Assembly: GCF_000002995.4 (NCBI RefSeq)
Contig: NW_025062479.1
Span: 2,129,721 to 2,193,720 of the forward strand
Length of the DNA stretch: 64,000 nucleotides
Reading direction: 5' to 3'
Source: Brugia malayi
Taxonomy: Eukaryota; Nematoda; Chromadorea; Rhabditida; Onchocercidae
The notes below the pieces were generated by a model, which made no database searches, was not told the origin of the DNA, and saw nothing but the letters and a program-made list of their open reading frames with translations. Of this stretch, positions 25,601 to 39,877 are shown piece after piece. Position 1 is the first letter of the stretch. Every line of letters begins with the position of its first letter. The position numbers and the translations under genes were made by a program.

Positions 25601-25655
25601 ATGGGCCAAGGGATTTTGAAAACTACACCGGACAAAGATCAGTTGAGCGAAAAGT
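25601..25655 (+). CDS. Possible orphan first coding exon
   Basis: An ATG opens an 18-codon frame (MGQGILKTTPDKDQLSEK) that ends one base into a codon at a near-consensus donor, T followed by GTAAGTAG. A GTGCCAG acceptor 15 bases upstream of the ATG would suit trans-splicing or a 5' UTR intron. The peptide is polar and mixed, unlike the repeat-derived frames around it. Downstream same-strand partners with matching phase are a TTTCAG acceptor at 29,943 (adds six codons then a stop) and exon 3 of the RING gene at 32,202. Splicing to RING exon 2 would create a stop. The function is unknown. Confidence 0.3.
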
Positions 25656-26782
25656 GTAAGTAGCACGACAAATTACGTCATAGGAATATCTTTTAAGTGA
25701 ATTCAAAACATATTGTTTCTATAAAAATCATCAAATCAATCAATTGTTATCATTCGTTCATATATTTTTTTAAATTATCAAAAATATGTAAACTTCTTAT
25801 CTTCGTATATATATATATCCTTGGTTTTAACAATAACTTTGTCAAATATGAATTATCAATGTTAATTTTTTTTTTTTAAAAGATGCATGGTATAGTTAAA
25901 ATCAGACCTTGACAAATTAACTAATTTTAAATGTTAAGTGAAATTTAATCTTGTTAATTAAATTTATTTGTTCTTATCTCAATTTTAAGTGAAATATTAA
26001 TTTTATCAAATTTAAAGTTTGATATATTAGCTTTTTTTTTTTTTTTTTTGTCTTTGATTAGAATTTGAATTAATTATTCATTTTGTGGATAAGTTTTTCG
26101 TCTTTTAAGAGTTTATTGATATGATTCTTTTATATTTTTCTTCTTCTCACTTATCATCATCATCATTATCATAAAATTGAGAATAATATGATAATTTTAC
26201 TTTCAAAAAAAAAACTTTAAAATTCAATATTTGCAATTATTCGTTATAACATTTTTCTTCGTCTTCTTCTTCCTCCGCCTCCTTCTCCTCATTTCCCTGC
26301 TTCGTTTATACACGATTTTACCGATCATCATTTCTGTCTTATTCAAAAAAGAAAAAAAGTGGAAGATGTCATTGTAGTAAAATGAAAAAAATTGTGAAGA
26401 GGAAAAAGACAAAATAAAAAGCGAACATTTTTAGCTAACGAAATCCAAAAGAGAGTGGTAAATTTTATCTGCCACTAAAATGAAGGAAGTGAATAGAATG
26501 AAAGTGTTCGAAGAGAGAGGAATGACGTTTGTTTATGTTTGAACATTTTCATTTTCTTTTTTTGCTTTTTTTAATTCAAAAATTTTGTTATTATTATTTC
26601 ACTTTTTCTTTATTTTTCTACAAATTCATTGAGAAATTGGTTTTTCATTTTCAATATTTGAATGATTGAAAACATTTGTTATTATATTTTAGATTTATCT
26701 CTTTATTTTATTTTAAATTATATTATGACATGTTTTTTTCCCCTTTTTTTTGCTTTGTTTTAATTTGTTTTTTCCTTTTTTT

Positions 26783-26835
<53 letters not shown>

Positions 26836-29800
26836 TGCTATAAAACACGAGATTGATCATCACTTTCAACTTTAAATTATATAATTCAATTATTTTGATG
26901 CATTCATATTTAGATTACTAAATAGACTTTGTTGGATTTTTTTGATAATTTTATAAATTCAAAATGAAAGTTATTTTCATATTTGATGTAAACTTCTCCT
27001 ACTTTTCCGTCCTGACTCTTTTGAACCACTTCAATGATACAGTAAGAATCATTTATTTAACTTCAACGATTACCTATTATTGTACCGAAATCCATGTAAT
27101 AAACAAGTTCCCGTTGAATTGCGACCATATATGCGCATACGGCATTGAAGCGTTATCGCTTCATCGATGACCATCAATCAAATTAAGTGAAATGAACAAA
27201 TCCAATGGTTTTCATTTCCATTCATGGCCAATGAATTTGACGGTGATGTCATGTGAAGAATGATGTGATTTCTGTGTTAGTATTGGTTGAACGAATCAAA
27301 TAGCTGATTCGAATTATTAAGTACAGTTATTTTAGTATGCTATATTATCCCAATAGATTTAACTATTTCTGGTTTGTCACCTCGTTATTACCACCATTAC
27401 CACAATAATGACTACCAACCCACCACTATCATTATTATTATTATTATTATTATCGCCAACAGCATGATCACTACCAGCACACTATCATCACCATTTATCA
27501 GTTCCACAATCATTAACGTTCACAGCAGGGAAAGAATATTGCTATTGCTTTCAAGAGTTTCCTCTATCCTGTTGTACTCACACCTGTCCACTATCATCCT
27601 AACTCCCATATATTTCGAAAATATTTGCCTCTTTCTCACCTTCATAATTTCTCTTCTCTTCTCCTTCTGTACTCTTCAATTCTTTTAATTCAATCGAAAA
27701 CTTATTACATCCCACACATCACTCACTCCTTTACTATCAGGCAGCTGTATACTTCCGTGAATTTCCTTCCATTTATTTCCACAGAAATGGGCGTCATTTT
27801 ATGCTTCAGCATTTCCGGTTCAGTACAAAAGAGATGAATAAATTAGAAATGAGATAATGGATTAATAATGAACGGATGGGTAACTAGTTATCATAACCAA
27901 TTTAACGCTTGCTATTATCGCTCATTTCTGGCAATGAAGAAAGGATAGATTAAGTTATTACCTTGATAAATTTATCGATTAATTTACCATTTTCTGATGG
28001 ATTAAATGAATGAAATTGTACATGCGACGGCATTCCATGAATTAAAAATATCATACTTACCCTCTATTTGTTATCACCGTTATCACTGTTGACAAATTCT
28101 TTTTGTCACTATTATCGTTAAAAATCAGCAACAACGTGCTATTTGTTAGTATTATCATCAGAGCTGATGAAAACAATGATACCATGATATCATGATATTA
28201 GGGAATATGATCACGACATTCCATTGATTACGTTAATCACATTCGTTTGATATTTGATATATTTCACTTAAATCTTTAAATGCTAAAAAAAAAAAAAAAA
28301 AAAAAAAATTAGCTATAATTTACGAATTTGAGATAATCCAGCGAATTACGTAACATTTCGTATAAATAAAAGCGTGTACGCAATAACAACAATTTAAATC
28401 CACATTCATACAAACAGAAAGTTTGAAATGGCTTACTCAAAACACGCTGAGGCTTTTTTGTTTATGCAATTAATAGTATGAGTTTCCATTTCACTGTTCA
28501 TTTCTTTTTACTAATTTATAACTTAAATTTTACATTCATAAATTAGAAGTTACATTTATCTGAAATTAGAAAGCAGTGTTAGTTCTTAAGTAGTAGATGT
28601 GATTTCCTTGTAATTTATGTTACTTTTTTTCCTATGTTTTTCTAATAGTTAATTTCAAATTATAACATTTTTCTTTTTCCATTATAAAATAAAAAAAAAA
28701 AAATGTGAGTTCAGGTGATTAGATTGAAATGTAATTTGATGATTGATTAATTGATGACAGATGGTAACACAATAAAACATTAGTGTTAAGAATTGAATAA
28801 TGAGACGGGTTGACGAAGCAATAGATATATGGAAGTGAATGAATGGATGGAATCGAAGAATGAAAGAAATAAAGCTGTATATAACCCGAAAAAAAAAAAA
28901 AAAGCTGTACATTTAGAGTCGAAATTGGTTTCAATATGAATATTTAATTAATTGTATTTCATTCCTCTGTTTTTACATTCATTCTAAAATTGTGCATTTT
29001 ATATGATTCCTTCCTTGGCAATGTCCCTATCAACTTTTTCACTCAGTAAAATGTAATTCTTCCAATTTGACGTTACTCTGCTATTTAAGTTAAGAAGAGA
29101 GTGGGAAATGGTTAGAAAACTGATTTGAAGAGGAGTAGTAATGACGTAAAAGTAAGAGGAGTACTGGCTTGTGACATGTATTTCTTCTCCCTAATTTTGC
29201 AAAATTATCTTCCTAATAAAATGGCACCAGTCATCGTCATCAGCATCATTATTATTATTATTCTTGGGATAGTTCTAATTTATACCACTTATTTGCCATT
29301 AGCATTAGCGAATAGCAGTCATGATAGCTTATCAATGTACGCAAAGTGTGTAACATTTGCAGTTAAGTAATGTTGCAGTATTTACAAACAATAAGGTTTA
29401 TTATTGTTGTTTGATTCAACAGATAATGTAAAATGTTGTGAAAGGAAGAGGAATACTTGCAGTATTTTTAAGTATTCAAATTATAATATTTCAATTTTAA
29501 ATTCTAGATATTTAATGGAAGAACATATATTTATCATAATTGATCAAATTTAGAAAGTTTTATACACATGTTTTTCTCAAATGTGAATAAAATTCATTGT
29601 AATTAGATTATTGCGATTGCATATTGAAATGGTTTGCTGATAATTCATAACATTATAATTTGAAGGCTTAATTGTACTAGTATCCTAAGGTCACATTGTT
29701 GACAGCATATCGAGAACTGTCAATTTTAATTTTAACTTTTACCATTGATGACAAAATTGATCAGGAATACTTGCTACAATGTCCTTACTAGATTAGTGAA

Positions 29801-29943
29801 AGTTATTTTCATTCTTTTTTTTAAATAGATTTGAATTGTTTATCGTTATTACTAGGATTATAATCGTTTACAATTATAAATATACATACGTACCTGCGTT
29901 TAATTAGCTAATTTATAATTTATAATAAATTAAAAGATTTCAG
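25656..29943. other. Non-coding interval, mostly A/T-rich
   Basis: No gene was recognised. It contains a 47-base T run, an (ATT)n run near 27,430-27,453, and scattered less A/T-rich stretches at 27.0-27.2 and 27.4-27.8 kb whose open frames are short and without domain character. Confidence 0.6.
26785..26831. repeat. Poly(T) tract of about 47
   Basis: The longest homopolymer in the window. Its true length may be uncertain in any assembly. Confidence 0.9.
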
Positions 29944-30017
29944 GGAGGGAACGGTGCACCTGATTTTGGTGCCCTCAGATGTGTCTTCATCTAGTCAGAA
30001 ATATCTCTGGAAATAAA
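29944..30017 (+). other. Possible terminal exon with poly(A) signal
   Basis: A good TTTCAG acceptor ends at 29,943. The next 70 bases are richer in G and C, and AATAAA follows at 30,012-30,017. In one phase the frame stays open for 23 codons to a stop; in the phase supplied by the 25,655 donor it gives WRERCT and a stop. It could be the 3' exon of a short transcript ending just before the RING gene. Confidence 0.2.
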
Positions 30018-30132
30018 CTCTACTACTGCTACTTCTATTATTTGCTGGTACATATAGCAATTACTGCAAACTGTTGATATGTTTGACGCTTTAAAATCAT
30101 ATTTTTGAAATTTTATAAGAAATAAAAACGAG

Positions 30133-33100
30133 ATGTCGGGTAGAGAAGTGGAATCTGCCCTTCATCTTGGTCTTGTCTTTCAACAAATCCCAGGTTTATT
30201 TTTTTTTCTACTTATATATTAACCTGTTGATTTATCTTTTACCTCCCCTGTAAAAACTGCCAATTAACTTGAAAAGCTGGAATTAAGCAAATTAGTACAT
30301 GAAATATTTTAAAAAATTTGTGAGCTTTTCGTCATTATTTTTACTGAATGTATAATACGGGATGAATGAAATGCAGACATAAATTTAAAAATTTCACTTA
30401 GCACTCATGTTTTTGTTTTGCATTTTAAATTTAAAATTGGTCACTCTTATATATGTAGCTTTCTTTCTTTTTTTTTCTGTAAACTTTACACTTCCCAAAA
30501 AATTTCAAACATATAATGGTTAATTTGAAGTGCCACCTTCAATAAAATCATCCTTTGATGTGGCCGCTTTTATTGCTTCCATCGATGGATGAAAAATGAA
30601 GTACTAGTAAAAGTTATCGGCAAAATGAGCAAAAATAATGCATCAAAGAAATGTGGAAACTAGGATTGCATCAAAATATTTTGTTGCGGAAAAAAGCATC
30701 GAAAATTTTCTGCCAGAATTCTTTTCTGAATTTAGTACAAAAAAAAAGTTTCTATTCAATGATGAAAACTAAAATTTTATTAATTAGCATCATAGTTGAC
30801 ATTTATCATGATAATGAGATAATTAATCGTAATGTACTCATTAGTTGATAGATTTTAAATATAAAAGTTGAAGTTTTTTTTCGAAATTATCACTGCAAAA
30901 AGTTCTTCATTTGTTCCAAATTTGTAGAAACGTCAACGGTACCAGCAACATCTGGTGAGACATCACGTAAGCGTACGGCAGATGTGGAACCCGCTGCAGA
31001 TGTTCCCTCGGCAAGTCGCCGTCGTCGTAATGCTAACACGGATGCATCGTCATATATTAGGCCAACATTTCCCAGTTGTTGCGTTAACGGTTCGCTATTC
31101 TATTATTATTTAACTTATTTTAATTATGTTTCTCGAAAAAAAAAAAAGTGAAATGATAAAAGAATTCAACATATCTAAATTATCTAACCTAAAATCATTA
31201 AATTATCTAACCTGAAATCATTATATATTTTTAGAAGAATTTTGAGTAAATCATAAAAATAGCTCAAAAGAAAAAAGAAAAAATTATTATATGAGTTCGA
31301 TAATTTAGTGAAAATATAATATGATCTAAAAATTTCTAACCATTCACATGTTGAGGTTTATTTTTGCTAATAAATCACAAAACAAATAAGTATTAATTCA
31401 AATGAAATATTTGATAAATAATAAAGAAAAAGAAAAAGAAACGATGTGTTTTCGCAAAATAACCAACCAGAAAATTACCATATTTCTATGAGTTGTATTT
31501 AAATTTGCATATAATATATGCAAATATTGGTATTTGTACATGCATATATATACATATATATATTAGAATTTTCATTTTATTTTATTGATGTGGTTTGATC
31601 ATTTTGGTAAACATATTTCTACATCTGTCTGCATTAATTGTGGTTTATTGCTGCTTTATTTATACATAGCGTTCATTAGAACCGGATTACGCTACCCTGT
31701 ACATATGGAGAGGAGTTTGGATTCTTTCTTATTTTTCTCAACTATTATAACTTCTTTTTAATTCTTGATATCGTAGTGGAAATTAATAAAAATATTGATA
31801 CCAATATCAATTTGAAATATTATTTCATAAAAAAAAAAAAGCAAATAGATGAACAAAAGTATTTCTTCATGAAATTAAAATTGAAATAAGAATTAACTTC
31901 GATATCTTCAACTATTTAAATGTTATCATTGTTTATTACATTAAAATAAAGCAGTTTATTATTTTTCCAGCTTAGAGAATTGATCATTTGTTGTTAGTGA
32001 AAATAATAATAATTTAACATCAAAGCATAATCATGAAAATAGTCTTTAATATCATATTTTTAGATCAAATTTAATATCAAAGCATAATCATGGAAATAAT
32101 TATTAGAATATGTTTAGGAAAAGAAAAATTTTTTTTAATGAAATTTTAAAAATATTATTAGATAGAAAAAATTGTTAATTATAATTTTACCTATTATTTA
32201 GGTGTTGTTGAGCAAGCGTGCCTCATACCTTCATCTCCGGGTTATGATCCAATTGCTGCTGCTGCTCCACAAACACCTATAACGCCGATTTATGGACCTC
32301 AGGTAATCGCCCCTCAAATTCACGCTCAGCTGACTACTCTACCTAGCACTTCTATTGTACATAATGTGGTTTGTTTACTTTTTTTTTTCTCGATCTCCTT
32401 CTTTTTTTTCGTGTTTCTTATAGATGAACATGGAAAAGTCTTTTTTTTTTAATGTTACATCTAAGACAGTTACCGACCGCTTAGTATAATGTCTTAAGTA
32501 TGAAATGTTCATAACTTGAGCTAATCGATATTAAATACGTCATAATTTGCAAATTTCCAGCAATTGTTTTACAGACTCCAATCGCTGTTCACCTTAACGG
32601 ATCTCCATCCGTCACATCAAATTATGCATATTTTCTTCCGCATACGGTTGGTGATGTTTTTTTCTCCATTTCTTTCTACTTTTTTTTTTTTTTTTTTATG
32701 GATTAGAAATTTATTATGACATTTAGTTATGTTTAATATAGAATTATACTATATCATTATATAGCCATTGATGAATTTACGCTTGCCAACAGCACCAACA
32801 CCATTACAATACGTGTCGCCGGATATTCCAATAGTGGAACAACCTTTCTTTCCAACAGTGATAGGTGATATGCCAGAGGAATATTCCAGCATTCAGCGTT
32901 CACTGGATGAACTACCTGTGTAAGTTAAAAAATTCTTCATTTTTCTTTTTGTGCACATTTTACTACAATTTACTTTAATAGTTCAATCCATTGGCTATTT
33001 TTTTTATAAGTTATAAGTGAGAAATGTTGTTTAATTAAATCAATTTATATTTATAAGAATGATCTCTTATCCAAGACTTTTATGATATAATGTTTTAGTT

Positions 33101-34410
33101 GGAAAATATTGATTATTCTTCTAGGAAGTACTGGTATAAGATGGATCATTTTTGCAGGTCACAACCTGCAATTTCATCTGTAGTGAATGGTGGCAACAGT
33201 TGGGATAACAGTGTAACAGTGAATTACCGTTCATATCCCACGTTTTCGTATTTTCCACGACCAATTAACACTCAAATGGATTCTGTAGTTTCCCGTGTTC
33301 GAATTGCTCAAGCAGCTGCTCAGGCTACCACTGATTCGGCTACCACGACACAGTTCCTTGCAAGTCGAGTTCGTAATCCTATTGATTTTTATACAGATGG
33401 CAACCATAATTCAATTCCTCTGGTATGTCTTTATTTTTATATCTTTTTTTTCATCTGTATATTCTTGTTCATATATAAGCAGTATTGCTGAATTTATGTT
33501 AAAATGGGAGATTAGATCATTAGCAATATAGAAATTAAGCAGGTATCCAGTGATATCAGAATATGTTGAATTCAGGTTGAGGGACCGGTTGCTGTTCCAA
33601 CGTTGGCTGCGGAATGGATGCCACAACAAGCAGCATTTCAAAATACCATGGAAACTGTATCTGCAACCAATTACAATCAGCAACTGGAACGACTGGTGAA
33701 TGGTGAGATTCCGTTCCGTGCATGGGAAGCAGCGGTCCTTCACATTTTTGATCGTATGGCACCTCAGATGAATGCCACCCGTTTACCACCTAAAGGAATG
33801 ACAAAGTAAATTTTTATTTGTATGAGCTAAGATGTTTAAAAAAAATAATAATAATAATAATAATTTATGCTTTACTTTATTCAAAATTTGTGTTGAAAGT
33901 TTTTTTCTATCTTATTTTTTTTCTTTCTATATTTAATTGTTAATGTTGTTAGATGCTACAGTAAGTTGAATTATAATTCAAATTTGCAGGATTGAAATTG
34001 AGCAATTAAAATCATTCCGTATTTCTGATCCGGCGTTGTTAATGGAAAAAGTCTGTGTAATCTGTCAGTGTGATTTTGAAAAACGTGACATGGTTCGCAT
34101 GTTACCGTGCGCACATCATTTTCATTTAAAATGCATTGATAAGTGGCTAAGAGGCAATCGTACATGTCCAATTTGTCGTCAGAATGTTGCATCGGATGAT
34201 GATGATACTTTGGAAATGATACATACACGAGTTGGTCGAATGGCTGCTGCATCAGTTACGGGAACATCTGGAACATTTGGTGGAGTAGGAGCAGAAAATA
34301 TTTCGGCAGATGAGAGTAGCGATCATGAAAATTCACGTGCAGCAACAGTACAGGTTATCGCACAAATGGATGCAACATTAGAATCGTCAGATGGACCACT
34401 TGATGATTAA
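30133..34410 (+). CDS. RING-H2 E3 ubiquitin ligase, RNF38/RNF44-like
   Basis: Eight exons: 30133-30193, 30928-31089, 32202-32368, 32575-32646, 32765-32919, 33125-33422, 33576-33805 and 33990-34410. All phases agree and give 521 aa, similar to human RNF38. The first two thirds are Pro/Ala/Ser-rich and probably disordered, with a basic patch SRRRRN. Near the end, PPKGMTKIEIEQLKSFR corresponds to the family's GLTKADIEQLPSYR. The RING-H2 follows at C404, C407, C422, H424, H427, C430, C441 and C444 (LPCAHHFHLKCIDKWL), closely matching RNF38/44. After it comes an acidic, Ala/Ser-rich tail ending DGPLDD. The family transfers ubiquitin to substrates with E2 enzymes. Exon 3 has an alternative in-frame donor after 32302. 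The first exon is the weakest part; it is chosen because its phase fits exon 2. Confidence 0.88.
31177..31222 (+). repeat. 23-bp direct tandem duplication
   Basis: Two adjacent copies of a 23-base unit (AAATTATCTAACC followed by AAATCATT) differ at one base. They lie in the intron after RING-gene exon 2. Confidence 0.85.
32012..32097 (+). repeat. Imperfect direct repeat in RING-gene intron
   Basis: Two copies of about 33 bases (core ATCAAAGCATAATCATG), about 57 bases apart, with two or three mismatches. Confidence 0.65.
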
Positions 34411-37400
34411 CGTTTTTAAAAATTGATCCAAGTGCCATTAATATTGTTCCCTTCTTTTCGGTCTAGGCATTTTACATGAACTAGAAATTTTTTTTTTTTT
34501 TTTTTTGAACTTAAATTGTAAAACAGACTTCTGTGATTTTAACATTGGTTTTGACTTTTTTTTTTTTTTGACAAATCAATTTTTTTTTCTTTGCACACTC
34601 CTATAGGTGGGTGGCTATCACAGAAGTTTCCTTTTAACTATACCTGCTTATTAGGCAACTTTTAGTGCTTAATTTCTTTCTGTTTTCTCTCATTTATATC
34701 AGGATCATCTTTTTTTTTTTTTTGTTTATCTCAATTATCGGGATAGTTTTAATGGAAACTCTTCTATATGCAGGCAAAATGGTTTCTCCGAGGTATTTTT
34801 TTTATTTCGACTTTTTCTTCCTTAGAAGATGCACAAACTTCATATTTTGACGAAACAATCTGAAGACAATCTTTTTTTTTTTTTTCTGAGGATTATCTTC
34901 AATTTTTAAAGTTAAATTCTCTTTAGAGAAGGTTGAATTTTTTATGTCTTTTTTTTCGGAAAGAAAAAACTCAGAATCTGGTTTTTCGTCTACTTTAATA
35001 TTAATTTCCAATATTTTGATTCCAAAAATCAGAGAAAATTACTGCATGCAACAATTATTAATTAGGGAGGAATGAGAACATTTAAAAGCCCAGGTATAGA
35101 AGAGAAGGAAAATCGGTAAGGAGAGAGGGGAAGAAGGAGGAAAGGGGAGAAAGAAATTTGATTGAATTTGAATAATATAATAATTAGTGAAGCAGTTAAA
35201 TGGGAGATTATAGGGTTTCTAAGGAATTTTGCTTAACAATATGCTAACTGAAATTATTTAGTGTTTTTCGCTTAAATTTCGAAAAATTCAAATAATTTCA
35301 GTCATTTTTGCCTTTCTCTCCACCCACGAGGATCTCAAATTCTCGGAGACGAGTGATAGCATTACCATATATTATTTTATTTCACATTTAAATTGTTTCA
35401 CTGATATTCATTTTTTTCCCAGAAATTTTAATGGATCTGTTGATTTAATTGTCGTTCCTTTTTTTTCCTTTTTTAAGGAAAAAAGTATAAATTTACTGTG
35501 GATTTTTTCTAAATGGTAATTTGATATATGATTCTTTTTTTTTTTTTGTGCTGATAACAATACACTTTTCTATTATGGCTTAAACTGTGAATAATATTGC
35601 AGTATTTTTTTTTGTATTAATTCCTAGTCAACTATGACTTCATCGTGAATTTTTCCAACAAAATTGCAACAATGTAATATTGTTAGTTGATGTATCTTAT
35701 CGAGTTGAGAATTGTTTAAATATAAAATAATGAGGCAAAAATTTTTAAAAAAAGAAAAAAAAATTAAATTGAAAAAAATAAATGAAAACTATAAAAATAA
35801 AAAAAAAAATTTTTTTAATAAAAAAAATATTTTCTTCATTAATTTCATTAAATCGTTTCTCACTCGGTGTCAAGCAAATTTTAATATAATTTCATTTTTA
35901 AGGACTGTTCTGTGTAAAATTGTGTTTTCTTTGATATTTCTTATCCTTGTGCTTCAACGTTACCGGTTTCTTTCCGTAACGCATTAATACTCATTTTTGC
36001 TTCAGTAATTCCTATAACCACTACCCGTCCGTCTTCCTTTTCCTATTCCTTTTCCCTTCCCGCTATTTTCCAAATGATGTAACTCATATACGATATTGCG
36101 GTAGATTCACATGACACTTTTTTACTGGTGGATTGCAAATGTTTCCTATCTCTTCATTTTCTTTCATCTCTTCTCGTATCTTCTGTATTCGTAATTATTA
36201 GTGAATTCCGTTAAATGCTCAAATGCCGGGGATTCCAATATCATTCTTTGTATCTTTTTCGTCAAATTGTAACTATGAATTCGGAATTATCAATGCATTA
36301 AAAGCGCTTATTATCAAATAGAGTAACTAACTGTAAAAAGACGATTACATTTATTTACACATATAATTTGAAAATTCTAGTGATTTACCGGCAAAGATTA
36401 TTTTATTTTAACAACCGTTATGAAAATAATACATATGAAAATAATAGCAATTTTCATATAATGGGCTGATACTAACAGAATATATTTCAGAAAAATATTG
36501 GAAGAAAAGTATATTCATGTTTGACATACTATCATTTCAATAATTTGGAATTCTAAAATATATTTTTCTGAATGATTAAAAGAGAATCAAAAAGAAGAAA
36601 AAAAAGCAAAAGATATCATAATGTAAATAGTTGAAATAATAGTAATGTAATTTTCAAATACTAAAAGTGCTTATATAAAATTTTGTACAGTAACGTCGTT
36701 ATCAAACGCACTTTTCAGAATATAATGAACAATCATTTCGAAACGTCATATTTCATCCATATTTACTTTTTTAATGAATATGGTTGCTTAAGTATATGTA
36801 AATGAACTGATAATCAACGAATTATCAATGCTAGTATAATAAATATCAAATCTCTAAACTTTAATTATTTATCAGTGGTAACATACATTATTAGCATGTA
36901 GATTAAATAATTTTTCATTCGTCAAAATTACGTTGTCTATGATACATAATAATAGTGTAATCAATGAATTTTACAAAAAAAAAAAAAAAGACTAAATATG
37001 TTGATGAAATTCCAGTTACAGACTCCAGTAATCCTTTTTTCCTTTTTCCTTTTTTTTTTTCTATTTTAAATGAAGTTATAATTGAAATAAAAAATTAGGA
37101 TGACAACCGATAAACAGAAAAAGTTAATTAATCTTTCAATTTTAAAATTAATTACTTCGTTCAACATATGGAATGCATGTCATAATTATCATTTACCTAT
37201 AGACGTCATCATTATTTCCCGTTTTTAAATTGTCTGTAATTGAAGTAATAAGAATTATGAAATTTAAAATAATTTAATAAAAATTTGACGTGTTGCTAAG
37301 AATTTAATACAATTTCAGTTTTACTGAAAAAAAAAAAAGAAAAAAAAAAGGTAAAATGAAATAAATAAAAAAATGAGAGGAAATAAATTTATAGTATTTC

Positions 37401-39801
37401 TAATTCTATCCGACTATACATTTTCAAAAAAGATCGGTCAGATCAAGTTCATAAAAACAGGTTTTTTTATCCGTTTATTTTAAATACCTTTTTTTCCTGT
37501 AACTTCTCAACACTAAATAAATAATCTCGTTTTTCTTTTTTTCTTTTTTGTTAACAAATACTGATTTTATCTATCTACTACTTTTTTCCCCAAAAATTTG
37601 TTTACAAAAAATTTTCATTTAAACTTTATTTATTTTATTGTAATTTAAAATTCTAATGTTAATGTTTTTTTTCGTTTCCTTTCTTCGTTGTATAAGTCGT
37701 ATGTATAAAACAAAAGTAATAAAAACAAAGCAAAAGTTACATTCATTATTATTTTTTAAAGTCATTTATTGATTTTCTTTTTTGCTTTAATCTTCTTTTA
37801 ATTTGGAAGTTGCAGTCTTATTCTTTTTAGTATTTGAATTTCGATATGACATGAATATCATAATATTGATTATTAAGTTAAAAAATAACATTCCTTTTGC
37901 AATCATTTTCCATCTTTACAGAAAATAATACAGGGAAGAGAATAAAATTGGATGGGATTAGTGTGTTTTTATCATCACCAATAAATGATTTATTTGTTAG
38001 ATTAATCACTTTATTTATTTTTTATTCCTTTTTGATATTTTGAAAAATGAGTTCATTGAGTACCGGAAACGGAAACATCTGCAAATTTATCATTGTTAAT
38101 TATAGTAACATCCGTATATGGGTACTGTTATTAACGAATGAATGGATTGTACTTGACAGTTTCATACATAAAATCAACAATGTTTAGAAAAATGGACCAA
38201 TCTAAAATTTATAATTTTCTTTTTTCTAGTAGTAGCATATTTTTATCCAAATTAACTGATTTTTTTTTCTTATAAAAAATAAATTTTTAAAGTAATATGA
38301 TCAAAAATTGATTATACTATTTTAAAAAACTTCATGCAAAGTTTGAATGAATAATACAACTAATACTATTATTACATAGCATATCATACAATGATAGCAA
38401 ATATTTGTTGAAATGATATAAAAGATATTTTCATGTATATAAAATGTTTGAAATTGCTTTCAAAACAGCTAATAGTAAGGACATATATTTTTTGCTTAGA
38501 AATCATTTTAACAGTTTTGAGCATAAATAGCACAAGGTTTGATGTTTTTATTTTTACTTATATCGTAAAGATTACCGAAAGATAAAAAAAAAAACAAAGA
38601 AACAAACAAAAAAAAAAAAAAAAAAAGAAAACAGAAAAGAAAAAAGGTCATTTATTTGTTTCTTATGCTTATGAACCAGATTAATTTCCGCTTCAATAAA
38701 AACTCACAATAGAAAGTTATACTTGGAGTAATATAAAATCAGGAGAATGATGTTAGTGCAAATTTATATTTTATATGCATGCATCTCTGAATGCATAGAA
38801 TTTAGTTGGTGTTTGCATGAATGATTAAATCTTGATAAAATATCTTGACAAAATCCATCATTAATTCTAAACAGAAAAATGGGGGCTTCATCACATAGAT
38901 ATCAGAATTTTTTTTTTTTTTTAGACAAAATTTAAAAAAGATTCGCATTAAAAACACTGCGATACCTACAAAATTCAAAAATAGACATATTTGTTTGTTG
39001 ATATATCTGATATTCTTAGGATATGCGATTGCTCGGATGTCTTTAGAAAAGCATTATGTATTTTCAATGAAACGTTAAAAAACTACATAGCATCAACCAA
39101 ATCAATAAATTTATATAATAAAAGCCATACAATAATCGTAAGCTACCATTGGATCAGCTAAGCCATCGTTTTTATAAAAAAACTCGATTATAGGAAATGC
39201 ATAAAAGTTTCACTTGCCTACACAGAAGTTATTGAATATATCATCCAATACTTCTTCAACATTAATAATCAGCTATATGGTTTATCTAATTAACATTACG
39301 TTTCAAGTGAAACATAGTTGTAAATTTGTGAAACGAGAAAAAAATGACTTGAAAAAGAAGCAAAAATTCCAAATTCATATGGACAATAAAATGAAGAATT
39401 TCCTTTGCCTTTTGTTTTTTTTATTTGGTTTTTTTTTTTTTTTTGCATTTTAATCATCTTTCAATACCAATCTACCTGGAGCAATTAGCTAAATAAACCA
39501 TCATTTGATAAATGATTAGATAAAACCAAAACAAATCAACTGATAATGAAATGGAACAATTAGCTAAACAAAATAAATCAACACTTCAATTACCCTTATG
39601 CTCTCAAAAATAGATTCAAGATTCAAAAAATGAAAAAATAAAATCACCAACAAAACCGTCGGATCATCTCAGTTTGAAAATGACCAGTAACTATTCTGTT
39701 GCTATTGTAATATCCTGCTAAAGTGATAAAACGAACTGCTTACTAATTTCGAACGTCTCATCATAAAAATTGAATGTATTCTCTGAATAGCAAATATAAA
39801 C
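34411..39801. other. 3' UTR of RING gene and non-coding spacer
   Basis: The first few hundred bases are presumably the RING-gene 3' UTR, but no single poly(A) signal is convincing. The rest is A/T-rich with T runs and a purine tract at 35,095-35,160. No exon-like islands or conserved frames were recognised on either strand. Confidence 0.6.
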
Positions 39802-39877
39802 AATGCAAGCGAACTTCAATGGTGAGAATGGCTTGTGCAAAAGTAGCTATTAACAGGAATAGAAAGACAAGTTTCAT
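39802..39877 (-). pseudogene. 5' fragment of duplicated membrane-protein gene
   Basis: Read on the minus strand from the ATG at 39,875-39,877 it gives the same N-terminus as the gene at 45,624 (MKLVFLFLLIATFAQ and ten more residues). It then diverges at the repeat boundary and soon stops. The second exon is absent nearby. It is a truncated copy created by the segmental duplication and, if transcribed, could only give a short signal-peptide-like product. Confidence 0.7.
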
